Below are positions 11,898 to 23,536 of a DNA stretch of 64,000 bases, one piece after another. The notes beneath the pieces are model-generated. The model had not been told where the DNA came from and searched no databases. It worked only from the letters and a program-made list of their open reading frames with translations. Within the stretch, counting starts at the first letter, position 1; every line of letters begins with the position of its first letter. Made by a program: the position numbers and the translations under genes. The stretch is from Gonatopus flavifemur. Lineage: Eukaryota; Arthropoda; Insecta; Hymenoptera; Dryinidae. The stretch is from NCBI GenBank assembly GCA_018340375.1, contig JAFFJZ010000006.1:25736001-25800000 (forward strand), read 5' to 3'.

Positions 11898-12876
11898 CCA
11901 TACAGCAAAAGAGGGCTCCCGTTATGACAGTAAACAGGAATTCATTATAAATACTTTGAATTCAAATTGAATTCTTGATGAACAACTTACTGTTCAGAAG
12001 GAATTCATGTTGTGAGTTCATGAAGAATTCTCCAGGCATTCAACATGTATTCGTTTTCAATTCATTTTCACTGACATAACGGGGACTGTTCCAAGAACTC
12101 ATTAGGGAGGGGGGGGTGGTAGGGTTAATTCGATCAAAAAATAGCCTATTTTTATGAATTTTTATTGAAAAACCAGTTGATTTAAATGAATTTATTTTAA
12201 CGGGATATTATTAAGTAACATTTGAAATATATTGTGTAAAATTTTCATTGAAAAATATCCAAATATGCGCCGGGGGAAGCAATTTTTAATGAGCGCCAAA
12301 AAAAAAAAAGGGTTTTGCGGTGGACAACATAACTCAGGATTGGTTCATCTGAAACAAAAAAATCAAAAAGATTCTGTTACTTTATGAGTTTTTCTAGGTA
12401 ACCTCGTCGAGTTTTTTTTTTTTTCAATTTTTGGATTTTTTATGGCACTTATAAGTCAAAATACCGATTTTTGACGCAAAAAATCAACAATTGAGTCGTT
12501 ATAAAATATACTTTGAATTAAAAAAAAAAAAAAAACTCGACAAGGTTACCTAGAAAAACTCATAAACTAACAGAATCTTTTTGATTTTTTTGTTTCAGAT
12601 GATCCAATCCTAAGTTATGTTGTCCACCGCAAAACCCTTTTTTTTTTCTGGCGCTCATTAAAAATTGCTTCCACCGGCGCATGTCTGGATATTTTTCAAT
12701 GAAAATTTTACACAATATATTTCAAATGTTACTTAATAATATCCCGTTAAAATAAATTCATTTAAATCAACTGGTTTTTCAATAATATTCATAAAAATAG
12801 GCTATTTTTTGATCGAATTAACCCCCCCCCCCCTTCAGGAGTCTTCAAGAATTCAAACGGGTAATTTTTGCTTTCA
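11898..12876. mobile_element. CATACAGCAAAA foldback interrupted by a second palindrome (12105-12834)
   Basis: The outer element has left end CCATACAGCAAAAG, GAATTC-rich arms and a decayed right end near 12876. The inner element is a 730-bp palindrome with G-tract/C-tract ends (AGGGAGGGGGGGG; CCCCCCCCCCCCTTCA) centred near 12480. A sister copy of the outer element at 46390-47283 lacks the inner palindrome at this site. Confidence 0.5.
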
Positions 12877-14270
12877 AATAGAAATAAAAATAGAAATTGT
12901 TACAAAATATTTTGTCAAATAATTCACATCATGAGAGAAAGATTTAGTTTTATTTTGTAAAAATTTTCATTCGAAGGCTCGAAGCGACGCGTTGTCATCC
13001 TACGTGGTAAATTTTTCAATTTTCTCTTTTTAGTGTAAGATATCGCTGTCGTAGCTAATAAGATGAATATCATAACATTTGTTCCTGGCGTGGTTGATAT
13101 ATTTGAAACAACCTGTTTCAAAATCACGTTCGGATGTCTTTTTCTTACACTAGATAAAACTTTCTTCAAAATCAACTAAAATTGAGATAGCTTGAACTAT
13201 TTTTTGAAATCATCCAAATATTTACTCCGCAAGATGTAAAGTTTACACCGAAAACACAGTCTGTTCCAACCAAACAAAATCTTTAGTTGACTGAAATGAA
13301 ATTAATTAAGGCCTTCATACAGACAAATAAATTTCTTTGCGTTCATTTCAACCAAAACTTTGTTGCGCCGAAACAAAAGTTTTCTCAGTGTACAACTTTT
13401 TTCTGGGTGTGGTTCTGGAAAATTTTATTATCATTTATCAAATTCGATATCACTTTACGAGACGAAGAGAGATAAAATGTGAATTAATGTTAATTACTGG
13501 CATTCCTTTTCAATCAGATAAAAATTCCGAAGAATATCCTCCTCGTAAGTACATTAATTCTAATGCCTTTCTTCTCATTTTATTTGAATAAACTTGTACA
13601 TTTACTACCGTGTATTTCCACCTTTGAATATTCATCGATCTGCGGATTCTGTGTATTTCTACGACGAGAGATAATTCCAAACGCTCGACCAGGAGAAAAA
13701 AATATCATAGAACATAATCGAATCATCCCATAAATTTCAAATGTCAACATTACGACAGCAAACGAATACTGCACTATCGCAATCGATATTTTATTTTCCT
13801 GTTTGAAATAGTCGAAGTGAATTGATCAGTTGATGCAGTCGGTGGCAAAGCAGCGACAATCTTGAATAATAAATGAATCGATGGGCTGAACGTCGATGAA
13901 ATTCAAAAAAAAATTTCTCGAATCGCGTAAAATACTCGGAATGAAAATGTTTTCTTAAGGGCCATGAAGCATTCAAAAACTAACAAAATTTTGCTACAGA
14001 GTTGTTGAATAACTAAGCAATGATTATGTATTCTAAATATACAGCAATAAAGTTCACTGTTAGGATTTGGCTCTGAATATAAATCCAAAGCTCAAAACAC
14101 ATTCCTAAACATGAAAAAATAAGTTGAAGAATTATTGACATTCGTAGGTTAATATATTTATAATCGTTTGCATAATTTTAATCCAATTTCATATTCAAAG
14201 CTCAATTCGAGTAATTTACTTCATCATTGTGGATTTAAAATTTGTATTTATTGTTGAGTTAATCGGAAAG
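12877..14270. other. Intergenic; one repeat end
   Basis: 13245-13400 holds an inverted pair with TGTTCCAACCAAACAAAAT / GAAACAAAAGTTTTCTCAGTG; a similar sequence is at 47690-47805. Open frames here are short and unconvincing. Confidence 0.5.
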
Positions 14271-14740
14271 TACACGGAGAAAAATGTAGGTCCAAAATAT
14301 AGTAAGCTTTGATAAAAATTTGAGAATATTTCTTCACATCTGAGAGTATTTCTTAAATGTATAACAAAGATAAAACGGTTCACATTTCTGTTGAATTTTA
14401 TTTGGAAAACAATTAAAAATGATTAGTACTCAACAAATAATACAAAATAATACGAATTTCTCGACAGTCGTGCATGAAATTTCATAAAGTGGATAACAAA
14501 TATTCGAAATCTTATTGTTCACTTTATAAAATTTCATGCGCGACTTTTGGGAAGTTCTTATTCTTTTCTATTGTTTGTTGCGTATCGATAATTTTTCATT
14601 GTTTTGCAAATAAAATTCAACAGAAATGTGAATCGTTTTATCTTTGTTATGCATTTGAGAAATACTCTCAGATTTTGAGAGATATTCTTAAATTTTTGTC
14701 AAAGATTACTATATTTTCGAGCTGCATTTTTCTCCGTGTA
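14271..14740. mobile_element. CACGGAGAAAA foldback, copy 2 (longest)
   Basis: Ends TACACGGAGAAAAATG / CATTTTTCTCCGTGTA; near-palindromic throughout, with central GCATGAAATTTCATAAAG hairpin words. Confidence 0.5.
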
Positions 14741-14844
14741 CGTAGCAAAATTTTGTCCATTTCTGGAAGGAATCCATGGTCCTTGAGATTTCATTGTTAA
14801 TTATCCTGCTTAAAAGATCCGATTCAAACCTATCAACCGGTCAA

Positions 14845-15062
14845 TCAGTATGAATCAGATTTTTGTCCGGGAATTTTCCTATTTGATCTTATTCAAATCT
14901 AATCAGTTTGAATAGGAAATTTTTACTCACTGAGATATGATCATGTACATTCGGATTTACTGATTATATCCCATTCAGCGGAAATTTCCTATTCAAACCG
15001 ATTATATTTGAATGAGATCAAATAGGAAAATTCCCGGATAAAAATCTGATTCAAACTGATTG
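14845..15062. repeat. Foldback around AATCAGATTTTTGTCCGGGA
   Basis: Left arm ATCAGATTTTTGTCCGGGAA is mirrored by TCCCGGATAAAAATCTGAT. Inner arms share CCTATTTGATCT and CAAACTG. Confidence 0.5.
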
Positions 15063-15145
15063 ACAAATTAACCCTAGGACGCCACTCTGGGGTGTAGCAC
15101 ACCCCACATGATTTTCGGAAAGATATTTCTCAAGCAGTGGTCCAA

Positions 15146-15424
15146 CACGCAGAGAAAAATTCTTGCTGAAAAAGCGATTTCGAAAAATCTGCTTCGCTAA
15201 ATTAGCAAAACGGTTGCTGTTACAGCAAAAATTCTGCTATTTTAGCAAGATATTTGCTGATTCAGCAACATTTCCTAGTTGTCTGTATATCTACAATCTC
15301 GGATTGTTGAATGGCAAGCGCTTGTTAAAAGAGCAAGATTTTTGCTGTGACAGCAAATTATTTGCTAATTCAGCAAAGCAAATCTTCGAGGTTTGCTGTT
15401 TCAGGCACTTTTTTTCTCTGAGTG
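15146..15424. mobile_element. AGCAAAA-rich foldback, CACGCAGAGAAAAA end
   Basis: Ends CACGCAGAGAAAAATTC and TTTTTTTCTCTGAGTG. The interior is a series of GCTGT.ACAGCAAA hairpin words. Confidence 0.5.
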
Positions 15425-15452
15425 AAGTATCCCTCGCATTAGGAGGGAAAGT

Positions 15453-15685
15453 GTGCACGGAAAAAATAATTTAGCTGCGGCAACTAAGTAGCTAGCCCGG
15501 ACACGGACAGCCATTAAATTAGCTCCTGCAGCGAAATTTTAGCTGTTACCGCTAATAAATTAACTACAAATGCAAATTTTTTGGCTGTCACAGCTAAAAT
15601 TCAGCCGCAGGAGCTAATTCAATGGCTGTTCGTATCCGTGCTAGCTACTTAGCTGCTGCAGCTAAATTATTCTTTCCGCGTGTAG
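15453..15685. mobile_element. TAGCTGC foldback with CACGGAAAAA ends
   Basis: Ends GCACGGAAAAAATAATTTAGC and its mirror to TCTTTCCGCGTG. The arms contain GGACACGGACAGCC/GGCTGTTCGTATCC. A fragment of the same unit gives the spurious ORF at 2379-2618. Confidence 0.5.
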
Positions 15686-15737
15686 AAGGAGTAACAGTCC
15701 CTTCCGGTGTTATTTGTGTACACGATGTCAAGCAATA

Positions 15738-15828
15738 CACACGGCAAAAAATGTTTAGCTGTAGCAGCTAAATTTGAGCTGCTGCAGCAAAATATCTAGC
15801 TATGATAGCTAAACATTTTTTTCCGTGG
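15738..15828. mobile_element. Short TAGCTG foldback (91 bp)
   Basis: Ends CACACGGCAAAAAATGTTTAG / CTAAACATTTTTTTCCGTG, with three AGCTGC(T)GCAGCT-type words between. A relative is at about 50563-50723. Confidence 0.5.
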
Positions 15829-15899
15829 ACATAGTTTCTAGTCTTGGGGTTTGTTTAACCCCAGTAAGAAATTCTACATTATTATTGAAAATTTGAAAT

Positions 15900-16108
15900 C
15901 TACACAGTAAAAAATTTTTCGTCATTGTGTAAAGTGTTAAACTTTGTGTGTAGAATATTTAACATTCTAGAGTGTCGATTCAACACAATCGTTGTTAACG
16001 CAAACAAAACAAAACACGATCGGGTTGAATCAACATTCTAGAATGTTAAATATTCTACACATAACTTTTAACACTTTCCACAATGACGACAAATTTTTTA
16101 CTGTGTAG
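15900..16108. mobile_element. CACAGTAAAAAATTTTTCGTC foldback (209 bp), nearly perfect
   Basis: Ends CTACACAGTAAAAAATTT and AAATTTTTTACTGTGTAG, with arms of about 95 bp containing TTGTGTAAAGTGTTAA and TTCTAG. A diverged relative lies at 28479-28745. Confidence 0.5.
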
Positions 16109-16575
16109 AGGCAACATGAAATCTTTGCATCCCAATTATTTCCGTAATATTTCATGATGAGTTTTTTGACAATCAACCGTCTCAATTAAGCAGACACACG
16201 CATTAGAAGTTTTGAAGTTCTCAACGTTCAAATGAGGAATTGTTCAAATAATATTCCTTCTGCTCATCTGTTTTGTGTTCAATTGTATTTTTTTTTGCTA
16301 TGAAGGATTGATATTTCAATTGATGTATGTAAATATTTATGTTTTATTGAGAATTTCCACGCATAATTAAAAACAAAAAAAACAAATGTCCCAACTATGA
16401 AAATCAAGATAATAACGGTGATGTGAAAAATGGGGTATGTGGAACCTCTCTGTGGCGTTTTTGTTCCATTTAGGTAGTGTGGCGTCTTAGCAGGGTCGGA
16501 GTAGGGTAACCATGGATAACAGTTTCAAGTGTTTCTGCACTAAGGGAGTCCTCGCTTAAGGGGATACTAGCGCCG
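16109..16575. other. Intergenic
   Basis: No gene. The right part (from about 16545) is the start of a GGGATACTAGCG-type repeat related to 22717-22948 and 47442-47684. Confidence 0.5.
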
Positions 16576-16745
16576 TGGCAGCAGCCCAATCGTCTATAAC
16601 AAACTACGGCCAAACGCTTCATTTTAACCAAAATATCGCTCTTCACAGCCTTTTTCGGATTCAAGTAGAGGTGCTGTACAGAGCGATATTTTAATTAATA
16701 ATGCGTGTTTGCCCGTAGTTTGTTATAAACGATTTGGCTGCTGCC
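16576..16745. repeat. TGGCAGCAGCC foldback
   Basis: Inverted arms share TGGCAGCAGCC, TAACAAACTACGG and AAAATATCGCTCT. Confidence 0.5.
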
Positions 16746-17404
16746 ACATTTGTACTTGGTTCTAGGGCTGGACTCAAGACTCTCGAGTAAAACCAATCAA
16801 AATTCAATTTCACCAGTTCTAATGCAAAATTCGCTGGGTCAATGTACAAATATTTGAAGAATGAAATGTGAGGAAATTTTTGAAAATATTTTTTTGATTT
16901 TGAATACTAAGGTTTATTCAAAACTGTTGCGGTTTCGAAAAAGGCCTTGTCTTGTCTTGTCTTGGTCTTGAGTGGAGAAAAAATGCTTTATGTCCTGGAT
17001 GCAATCAATTTTAGCCTCTCAGACGTGTTATTTCCAACTATTACATGCCTATTATTGAATGATATTTATTATTCTTGAATTTTGCTCAAGAGTCTCGAGT
17101 CCGCCTCTACTTGGTTCTCATCAATTCGTCTAGTACAAAGTAAATTCATAGTTATCAGTTATTCACTGCTTCTAATACAAAGTACATTCAGGTTTAAGGG
17201 GTTGTATCAAAGAAAATTATCGCTTTTAAAAAGATTGTTGTTTCAACGCAATCTTTATATTGTGGGAAAAGCATTTTGTTGGCACGATTATATACAAATA
17301 TCGCTGCCATTTCGCTAATCGAATCAATAATATAAACCTGACCACAATCGTATCCATGCCTGAAATTCATATGAAAAATTTTTATCGGATCGAATACAAA
17401 TTAC

Positions 17405-17656
17405 TACACTGAGAACCCAATTTTTTAGATTGAAGGAGAATTTTCTTTGCCCTCATTCTAATAAATACTTTTTTCAATAGAAAAATCCCTCATCAGATTA
17501 AAACAAAAAATTTTCAAATTGAGATAGAAATATATTTCTTCTTGAATTCGAAGAATACAATTTCAATTCAATGAAAAATTTTCTCATTGGAATGAACTAT
17601 CTTTTCCATTGAAAACAAAATGTTCTTCAAATCTAAGGAATCGGGTTCTCAGTGTA
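17405..17656. mobile_element. CACTGAGAACCC foldback, copy 1
   Basis: Ends ACACTGAGAACCCAATTTTTT / GGGTTCTCAGTGTA; a second copy is at 45993-46255. Interior arms share AATTTTCTTTG and CATTGGAA words. Confidence 0.5.
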
Positions 17657-18895
17657 CATTTCTACTGAATTAACAGGATAAGAGAAAATATCACTGTTGT
17701 TGAAAAATGTGTAATTTATCATGCAGAAGTTTGCACCCTCGTACTGAAGAATATTTTGTTACACTGGCAAAAATATTTATTTGTAGAAATTAAATATCCA
17801 ATTGAATGCAAAAACTGATGACTCGTGGCGAATAAATTATTTATTCAGGACAAGCATTCCATTATTTGATTCGATTAAATATTTCATCAATCCTAAGAAA
17901 TATTTTATGGCGAGAGGACAAATGAAGTATTTATTTGGTTGGCAGAAATTTTTACTACCCTGTCTATCAATACCAGTGACATTTTCTTATATCCTGCCAA
18001 TTTTATAGAAATATAGTGATTTTCAAAAATTTATCCTTCTCCGTGCAGAAAGAAACAATAACGTAAAATCACTCTATCAACCACATTCGATATTATATAA
18101 ATAGATTTCAATGATCTGAGAAAAAAAATGAGTTGCAAGGACTAAACCTATACGCATAAAATGACGTACACGAGGTACGTCCTTCGAAGCGTGCCATGAA
18201 ACACCATTCGATCTGGGATACGATCGAATAGGATAGTATTCAATACGGTAGCATATGCTTATAATATTTATTCATCGTTCCAGCGTATTCGCAAGTCACT
18301 TTTTCCTTTCAATCGCGTTACTTACACGCTTATCAACCTTAAGAATTAATTGATACTTTGAAAAGAATGTACCGTGACACGTGTTAATTAATCACCAATG
18401 CCGTTCCACGGACTCGAAACTGGAAAATATTGAAAGAAAATCTGTTTTAGATTTTTTTCCCTTCTTCGAATGATATTCGATTGTGTACAAATATAACTAA
18501 ACTGTTGAACGTAAAAGTAGGTTGTACGTTGATGTTTGATTGAGGTAAAATTGTGGTACCCGAACATACGGATTGAAAGATGAGAAAGGAAGGAAGTTGT
18601 TAATCGCGATTTTCACTCGGCCAGAGCTGTGACTGGTTATTAGAGTGCGTTTAACGATACTCTATGCACAGGAGTTAATGTTAATGATCTGTGATAATAG
18701 CAGATCTTGGACTCGACGCTTTCATTCATCTCATCGATGTTGAAAAATCATCTCTTTTTAATCATTATAATATTCAATTTTTATTATTTGACGAAAATCA
18801 AACTCGTGGAAGAAATTTCAGCGACATCGAATCGAACGCTCGCCTTGCTTAAAATGCAAAAAAGATTCGGATAAAAAATAGTTGTCCCAAGAAAT
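17657..18895. other. Intergenic, mostly unique
   Basis: 17760-18010 has repeated AAATATTT words; 18050-18800 appears single-copy without coding signal. Confidence 0.5.
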
Positions 18896-19014
18896 CCTGC
18901 TTAAATAATCTCATCGATTCCGATGCAGAAAACTGATCCAAATCCATTGAAAATCAATTTTTAATGGGTTTCAATCGGTTTTCTGCATCGGAATCAATGA
19001 GATTCTTCAAGTAG
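18896..19014. repeat. ATCGATTCCGATGCAG foldback
   Basis: CCTGCTTAAATAATCTCATCG...ATTGATTCTGCATCGGAAT-type arms form a 119-bp hairpin. Adjoining 19015-19205 is related to the inverted block in the last Mhc intron (57360-57659) through CGACAAGCG, TTACATTTTGGTGAAAAA and GGACCACATTTT words. Confidence 0.5.
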
Positions 19015-19238
19015 GGTAGCGGATCTGAGTGAAACGACAAGCGATCAAAAATTTCAGTTACATTTTGGTGAAAAAACTTGGTTTTAGTCACTCGTTGATC
19101 GTTTAGGACATTGTTTTCAACAAAAATCCAACCAATTTTAATTTGGTGGTTCCAAAAATGGACCACATTTTCTTGTTACCTTGTGGTGACAGATTTGTTT
19201 CTAAGCAACCATTACTTTCCGGTCACAAATAGGTGAAA

Positions 19239-19449
19239 ACCAGGGCACCCAAGCTACAATGGACAGAAAAGTTTCATGTTCGCCATCCAAGATCGTAGGG
19301 GGCGATACTACAGCCACTAACACACAACCCTTTCTGCGTGTCCATGAATATAAATTGGGATGTATGTTAGTGGCTATAGGCATCGCCCCCTACAATCTCG
19401 GCTGGCGAACATGAAACTTTTCTGTCCATTGTAGCTTGGGTACCCTGGT
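19239..19449. mobile_element. ACCAGGGCACCC foldback
   Basis: Ends ACCAGGGCACCCAAGCTAC / GTAGCTTGGGTACCCTGGT. The arms also share CGAACATGAAACTTTTCTG and GGGGGCGAT. Confidence 0.5.
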
Positions 19450-21678
19450 AAAAACCATCTGGCCCTGGTGAAAATGAAAACTGAAATGAAGTATGCAAAC
19501 GAAAAGTATGGTGGAGCGTAACAGAAACGTTAATGAAAAGTGAACAAAGAGTAAATGGAACGGTTTCGAAGAGTACTTGAAGCGAAGTTTGGAGCATAAA
19601 AAGCGTATAAAAATCATGTTCTTGAAATTTGAATCGTTTATACAAACGATACGAAAGTTCAAACTCACAAAACCTGACAAATCATCGGGTATTATCTCTT
19701 CGATTCAACTCCTTGGCACTGGAAACATCGTATAAAAAATGTACTGTAATATTTTAGGTCTTCAACAGCTGAGTATACCGTTATTCGATTAGCAATTCGT
19801 TTCAAGAAACGATTCAAACTTCAACAACGTTAAAAATCAACGCTCCGTGAAGAGTATGAACAATATAAGAGGATAAAAATTGTAACCACTTGGCGAGATT
19901 CGAACCCATGATTTTCATCATTGCAATCCAGCGTCTCACTTATTCAGCCATGGAATGCTATGATTCCTGACAGTTTAGAACCGATACTCAAAGTCTGTAT
20001 GAAATGCTTCGCATTACTTTTCATGGAACGTAACAGTACTCTTCCCAAAACGGCATTGAACGTTTATAAAGCGTATCGATAACGTATAATTTCAGTACTC
20101 TACAACAAGCAATTATTATACGCTTCGGCAAGAGAAAATTGGAACCTTTTCACGTTTCTTCTCAGCTTCGAATGCGTTTCCTACGAGCGTATACCATTCT
20201 CTGACCAAATTGTTACCAAACCAAAAAATAACCTAAAATCGGTGACTTTGGAATCTCCAGGGAAGCATTAAAATCATACGACGAACAATCTTTCTTATCA
20301 TTTAACTTCCTTCAGCTGGTTCAATAGCTGCTGCTATATGCGGATTCTTTTCCGCATTGTACTCAATTTTAAAATCCCGCTGTAATACCTCGAAGGTTAT
20401 CCATTTTGACGAATCCAATTCGAAGACAATTTCTACGGAAGAAACGATCAAATGGATGTCATTCGACTACTAGGAAATACATGTTGCATGTCCAAGTTGC
20501 GATTGTGTTGTTGTCGTCATTTAATATTTCAATGACGTAACGGGGTCGTAAGACAACGGTACAGTATATTCAGTGAGCGTGGAAATTGGAAAGACTCCAG
20601 GACACCGATGTTACGCAGGAGGAAGAATGAACGAGCGTAATCTGAAAAATAAAAGAGAAAAATGAACTCCCGAGCAAAGAGATGAACAGATTGCGAGGAA
20701 ATTCGCGTATAGCGTAAAATCTATTCTCAAACGAGCGTGTATGTTCATTTTTTATATAATATACTTACGACTTATTAGATATAAGAATAATGAAAATTGA
20801 TCGAGATAACGTTGGATCATTATTATAATTCCAGTCGAATGATACCTTTATCTTGTCACTGACCCACCATTGGAACCTTCTGAAATATTACGATACGCGG
20901 CAAAATTACAGCAATTTGTCCCTATGTACCTACCATACGTATGCATGCGCATGTATGTGCACACATTCGGTCACACACGTCGAGCATAATTGCGGTGTGT
21001 TGTTATCAAAAGTGTGATGCGAATGACACACACCGTGGATGGTTTTGAAAGAATTTTGCGAACGACGCGAGTAATGAGTACAACGATTTGGAATTGCACA
21101 ATGTATTTCGATGAGGAAGATTTAACGGCTGATCGAGACAATTGAAGAGAAAAGGATAAGGAGAGGAATTCTTAATTACGCTGGTGTATAGTGAGTTTCA
21201 TTTTACGGATGAAAGAAGATCTATTGGCCATTAAACGAATGAGGCAACGGCTGTTTCGAAAGTATATGTGTCATTAACGCGGCGCATACGTTAACGCAAG
21301 TATATTAAACGCGTATTGTTGTGGAATTGATGGTAACGCGTGAGATAACGATTCGTACTTCAGGAGTAATGGATGGCACAATATAGAGAGGATTATTAAT
21401 TTACAACAACAGTCTCGATCAAGTTATTTTGTGTTTATAGTCGTGTCAATGATGTATAAAAATGTACAATATTTTTCGATACATGTTCCCCACGCGTGTA
21501 TCTTCGATCATTAGTTTTTTCTACGACATTACGGCTTACGGCATATTGATTTACCGTTATTTTAATGTCACTATACTCCTTTGTCGCATAATTGAATCGA
21601 TGATTATTAATCGCGCGTGTGTATTGCCGTTGCATCGAGTCACCGTTCTTCCATCGATTCGTGTCATTCATAGGATTT
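19450..21678. other. Intergenic, largely unique
   Basis: Apart from the tRNA-like sequence at 19893-19965 I see no repeat end or gene. 20850-21650 is CG-richer, with words such as CGTATGCATGCGCATG. It may be regulatory. Confidence 0.5.
19893..19965 (-). pseudogene. tRNA-like sequence (SINE head or tRNA pseudogene)
   Basis: The minus strand contains an A-box-like TGGCTGAATAAGTGAGACGC and a good B-box GGTTCGAATCTC at tRNA-like spacing. Anticodon and acceptor stems do not pair convincingly. It most resembles a Ser/Leu-type tRNA-derived SINE head. Confidence 0.5.
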
Positions 21679-21696
21679 TAACCCTAGAACACGCAC

Positions 21697-21912
21697 CCCT
21701 GGTTTAAAAAAACCATTGATTCTCGCCAAATCTCACTAAATTACAGTTGAACTTGGACAATGTTCTGGCCGAATCTCATCCAGCAAATGTCAATGAGATT
21801 TGGTCAGAAAGAACAGTCGATTCTCGCCAAATCTCACTGATTCTCGGACAATGTTCTGGCCAAATCTCATTTAATTTCATTTGTCAGAAATAATGGATTC
21901 CATTAACCAGGG
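21697..21912. mobile_element. CCCTGG MITE, copy 1
   Basis: Ends CCCTGGTTTAAAAAAACCATT / AATGGATTCCATTAACCAGGG. The interior repeats GACAATGTTCTGGCCAAATCT in both orientations. It lies just inside a wider repeat bounded by TTAACCCTAGAACACGCAC (21679) and GTGCGTGTTCTAGGGTTA (22716). Confidence 0.5.
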
Positions 21913-22024
21913 ACGCGGAAAACACAGGAAATTTCAGATGGCTGTAACTCATTGGAAACTAAATATAGGTTTCGAATCATCATGGGTAGTTCTTATTCGT
22001 CGGAGTGTAAAGTTTGAAAATATT

Positions 22025-22620
22025 TCCCAGGTAGGAATTCCCAAGCTTGGCCCGATCTTGGCCCAATTATGACTCATATTGGGCTTGGTACTCAATATTG
22101 GGCCAGAATGCAATACCAAGCACGGCGCAATGTCTCATGATATATGTATTATGAGTATTTTGGAGCTTGGCTCATACGATTAAACCGGACCTGGCCCAAG
22201 TTGTGCATATTAACTTTTGTCATGCTTCAACCTGATTCTTCAAACATACTTCTTGGAGAAACAAAATGACGTCATTTTTCATGCCATCCCTGCTAAAAAT
22301 TTCCCATATAAAACGATGAGATTTTTAGCAAAGGTATCGATACAACTCCGTAAAAATCACAAACATGGAGATGTGGCATAGGTTCTCAAATAAACATTGA
22401 TTGTACATTGGCCCAATATTGGTTCACCCCATGCTTGACAGCTCAATGTTTTGCCAATCTTGCCCCAGTTGTCATATTGGCATTTCCTATGAAACCCGGT
22501 ATAGTTTCTAGAATGAACAACGGTTGTATATTGAACCCAATATCGGTTCGCGATGCTTGGCAGCCCAGTATTTTGCCAAGCATGGATCAGTTGTCAATAT
22601 TAGCATTTCCTACGTGGGTT
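22025..22620. repeat. TTGGCCCAA-rich repeat block
   Basis: Many words such as AATATTGG, TTGGCCCAA and GCTTGGC in alternating orientation; two direct sub-repeats around ATTGGCATTTCCTA(T/C). It resembles 4594-5600. Confidence 0.5.
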
Positions 22621-22716
22621 GGGTTACGGATTATCTTGAATGAAGAGACGCTCAAATGCTAAAAAAGCAATCAACTTTCTGGAGTCTGAAAGACCGCTGT
22701 GCGTGTTCTAGGGTTA

Positions 22717-22948
22717 CGGGGATACCAGCGACCCCTGAAGATGCAACCAGAAGCATTGGTTGGAAAAGGACACGACAAAAATTGCTCTGACAAATTACTC
22801 GGAAACGAAAGTACGAAATGAAAATGAGAATCAATGGAGAAGGTCTGTACAAGACGATATTTTCCTTTTATTGCTTTATTCTCGGATAATTTCTCAGAAA
22901 AGATTTGGCTTGGGTTGCATCGTCAGGGGCCGCTGGTATCCCCCTTAA
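22717..22948. mobile_element. GGGATACCAGCGRCCCCTGA foldback, copy 1
   Basis: Ends GGGGATACCAGCGACCCCTGA / TCAGGGGCCGCTGGTATCCCC, with arms sharing GATGCAACC and TCTGACAAATTA. Copy 2 is at 47442-47684. Confidence 0.5.
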
Positions 22949-23034
22949 AGCGAAACTTGATTCTGCTAGGTACTTTTTGCTGGAGCAGCAGATCTTTTCC
23001 TTTTACAGAAATCTATTTGATATTTTGTAAACTG

Positions 23035-23536
23035 CACGGAAAGACCGGGTCTATCAATGTTTAGAAAAATGACTGTCATTTTAGGGAAACAGAGGATCAC
23101 TGAAAAATATTCGTAGTGATTTTACTAAAAATTCGTAGTCGATGTATTAACAATTGATAGTTCCACTGCACTGAGAGGAAAAATTTCCGGGAATAATGGA
23201 ATATTTAGTTGAATAGTCGCCATAAAATACTTAATTGATTTAAATAAACTTTCATTGACTCGATTGAATATTCATTCAATCAAACAAATATGTAACAGTC
23301 AATGAATGTTTATTCAAATCAATTGAGTATTTTATGGTGACTATTCAACTAAATGTTTTATAGTTCCCGGAAATTTTTTCTCTCAGTGTGTGAAAAATAC
23401 CAATGAAACTATCAACTTTTAATATTTTTACTTCGAATTTTTGGTAGACTCACTACGAATATTTTTCAGCGATCCTCGTTTCACCTGAATTCACAGTCAT
23501 TTTTCTAAATATTAATAAACCCGGTCTTTCCATGTG
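23035..23536. mobile_element. CACGGAAAGACCGGGTCTAT foldback, copy 1, with nested CACTGAG element
   Basis: The outer palindrome ends in CACGGAAAGACCGGGTCTAT and its complement. The inner element 23169-23388 (CACTGAGAGGAAAAATTTC...GAAATTTTTTCTCTCAGTG) interrupts the loop and is followed by TG repeating the TG just before it. The second outer copy (24014-26089) lacks the inner element. Confidence 0.5.

Noticed and set aside
16470..16664. Minus-strand ORF with ordinary-looking composition
   Set aside because: Lies across a foldback (16576-16745) and a GGGATACTAGCG repeat fragment.
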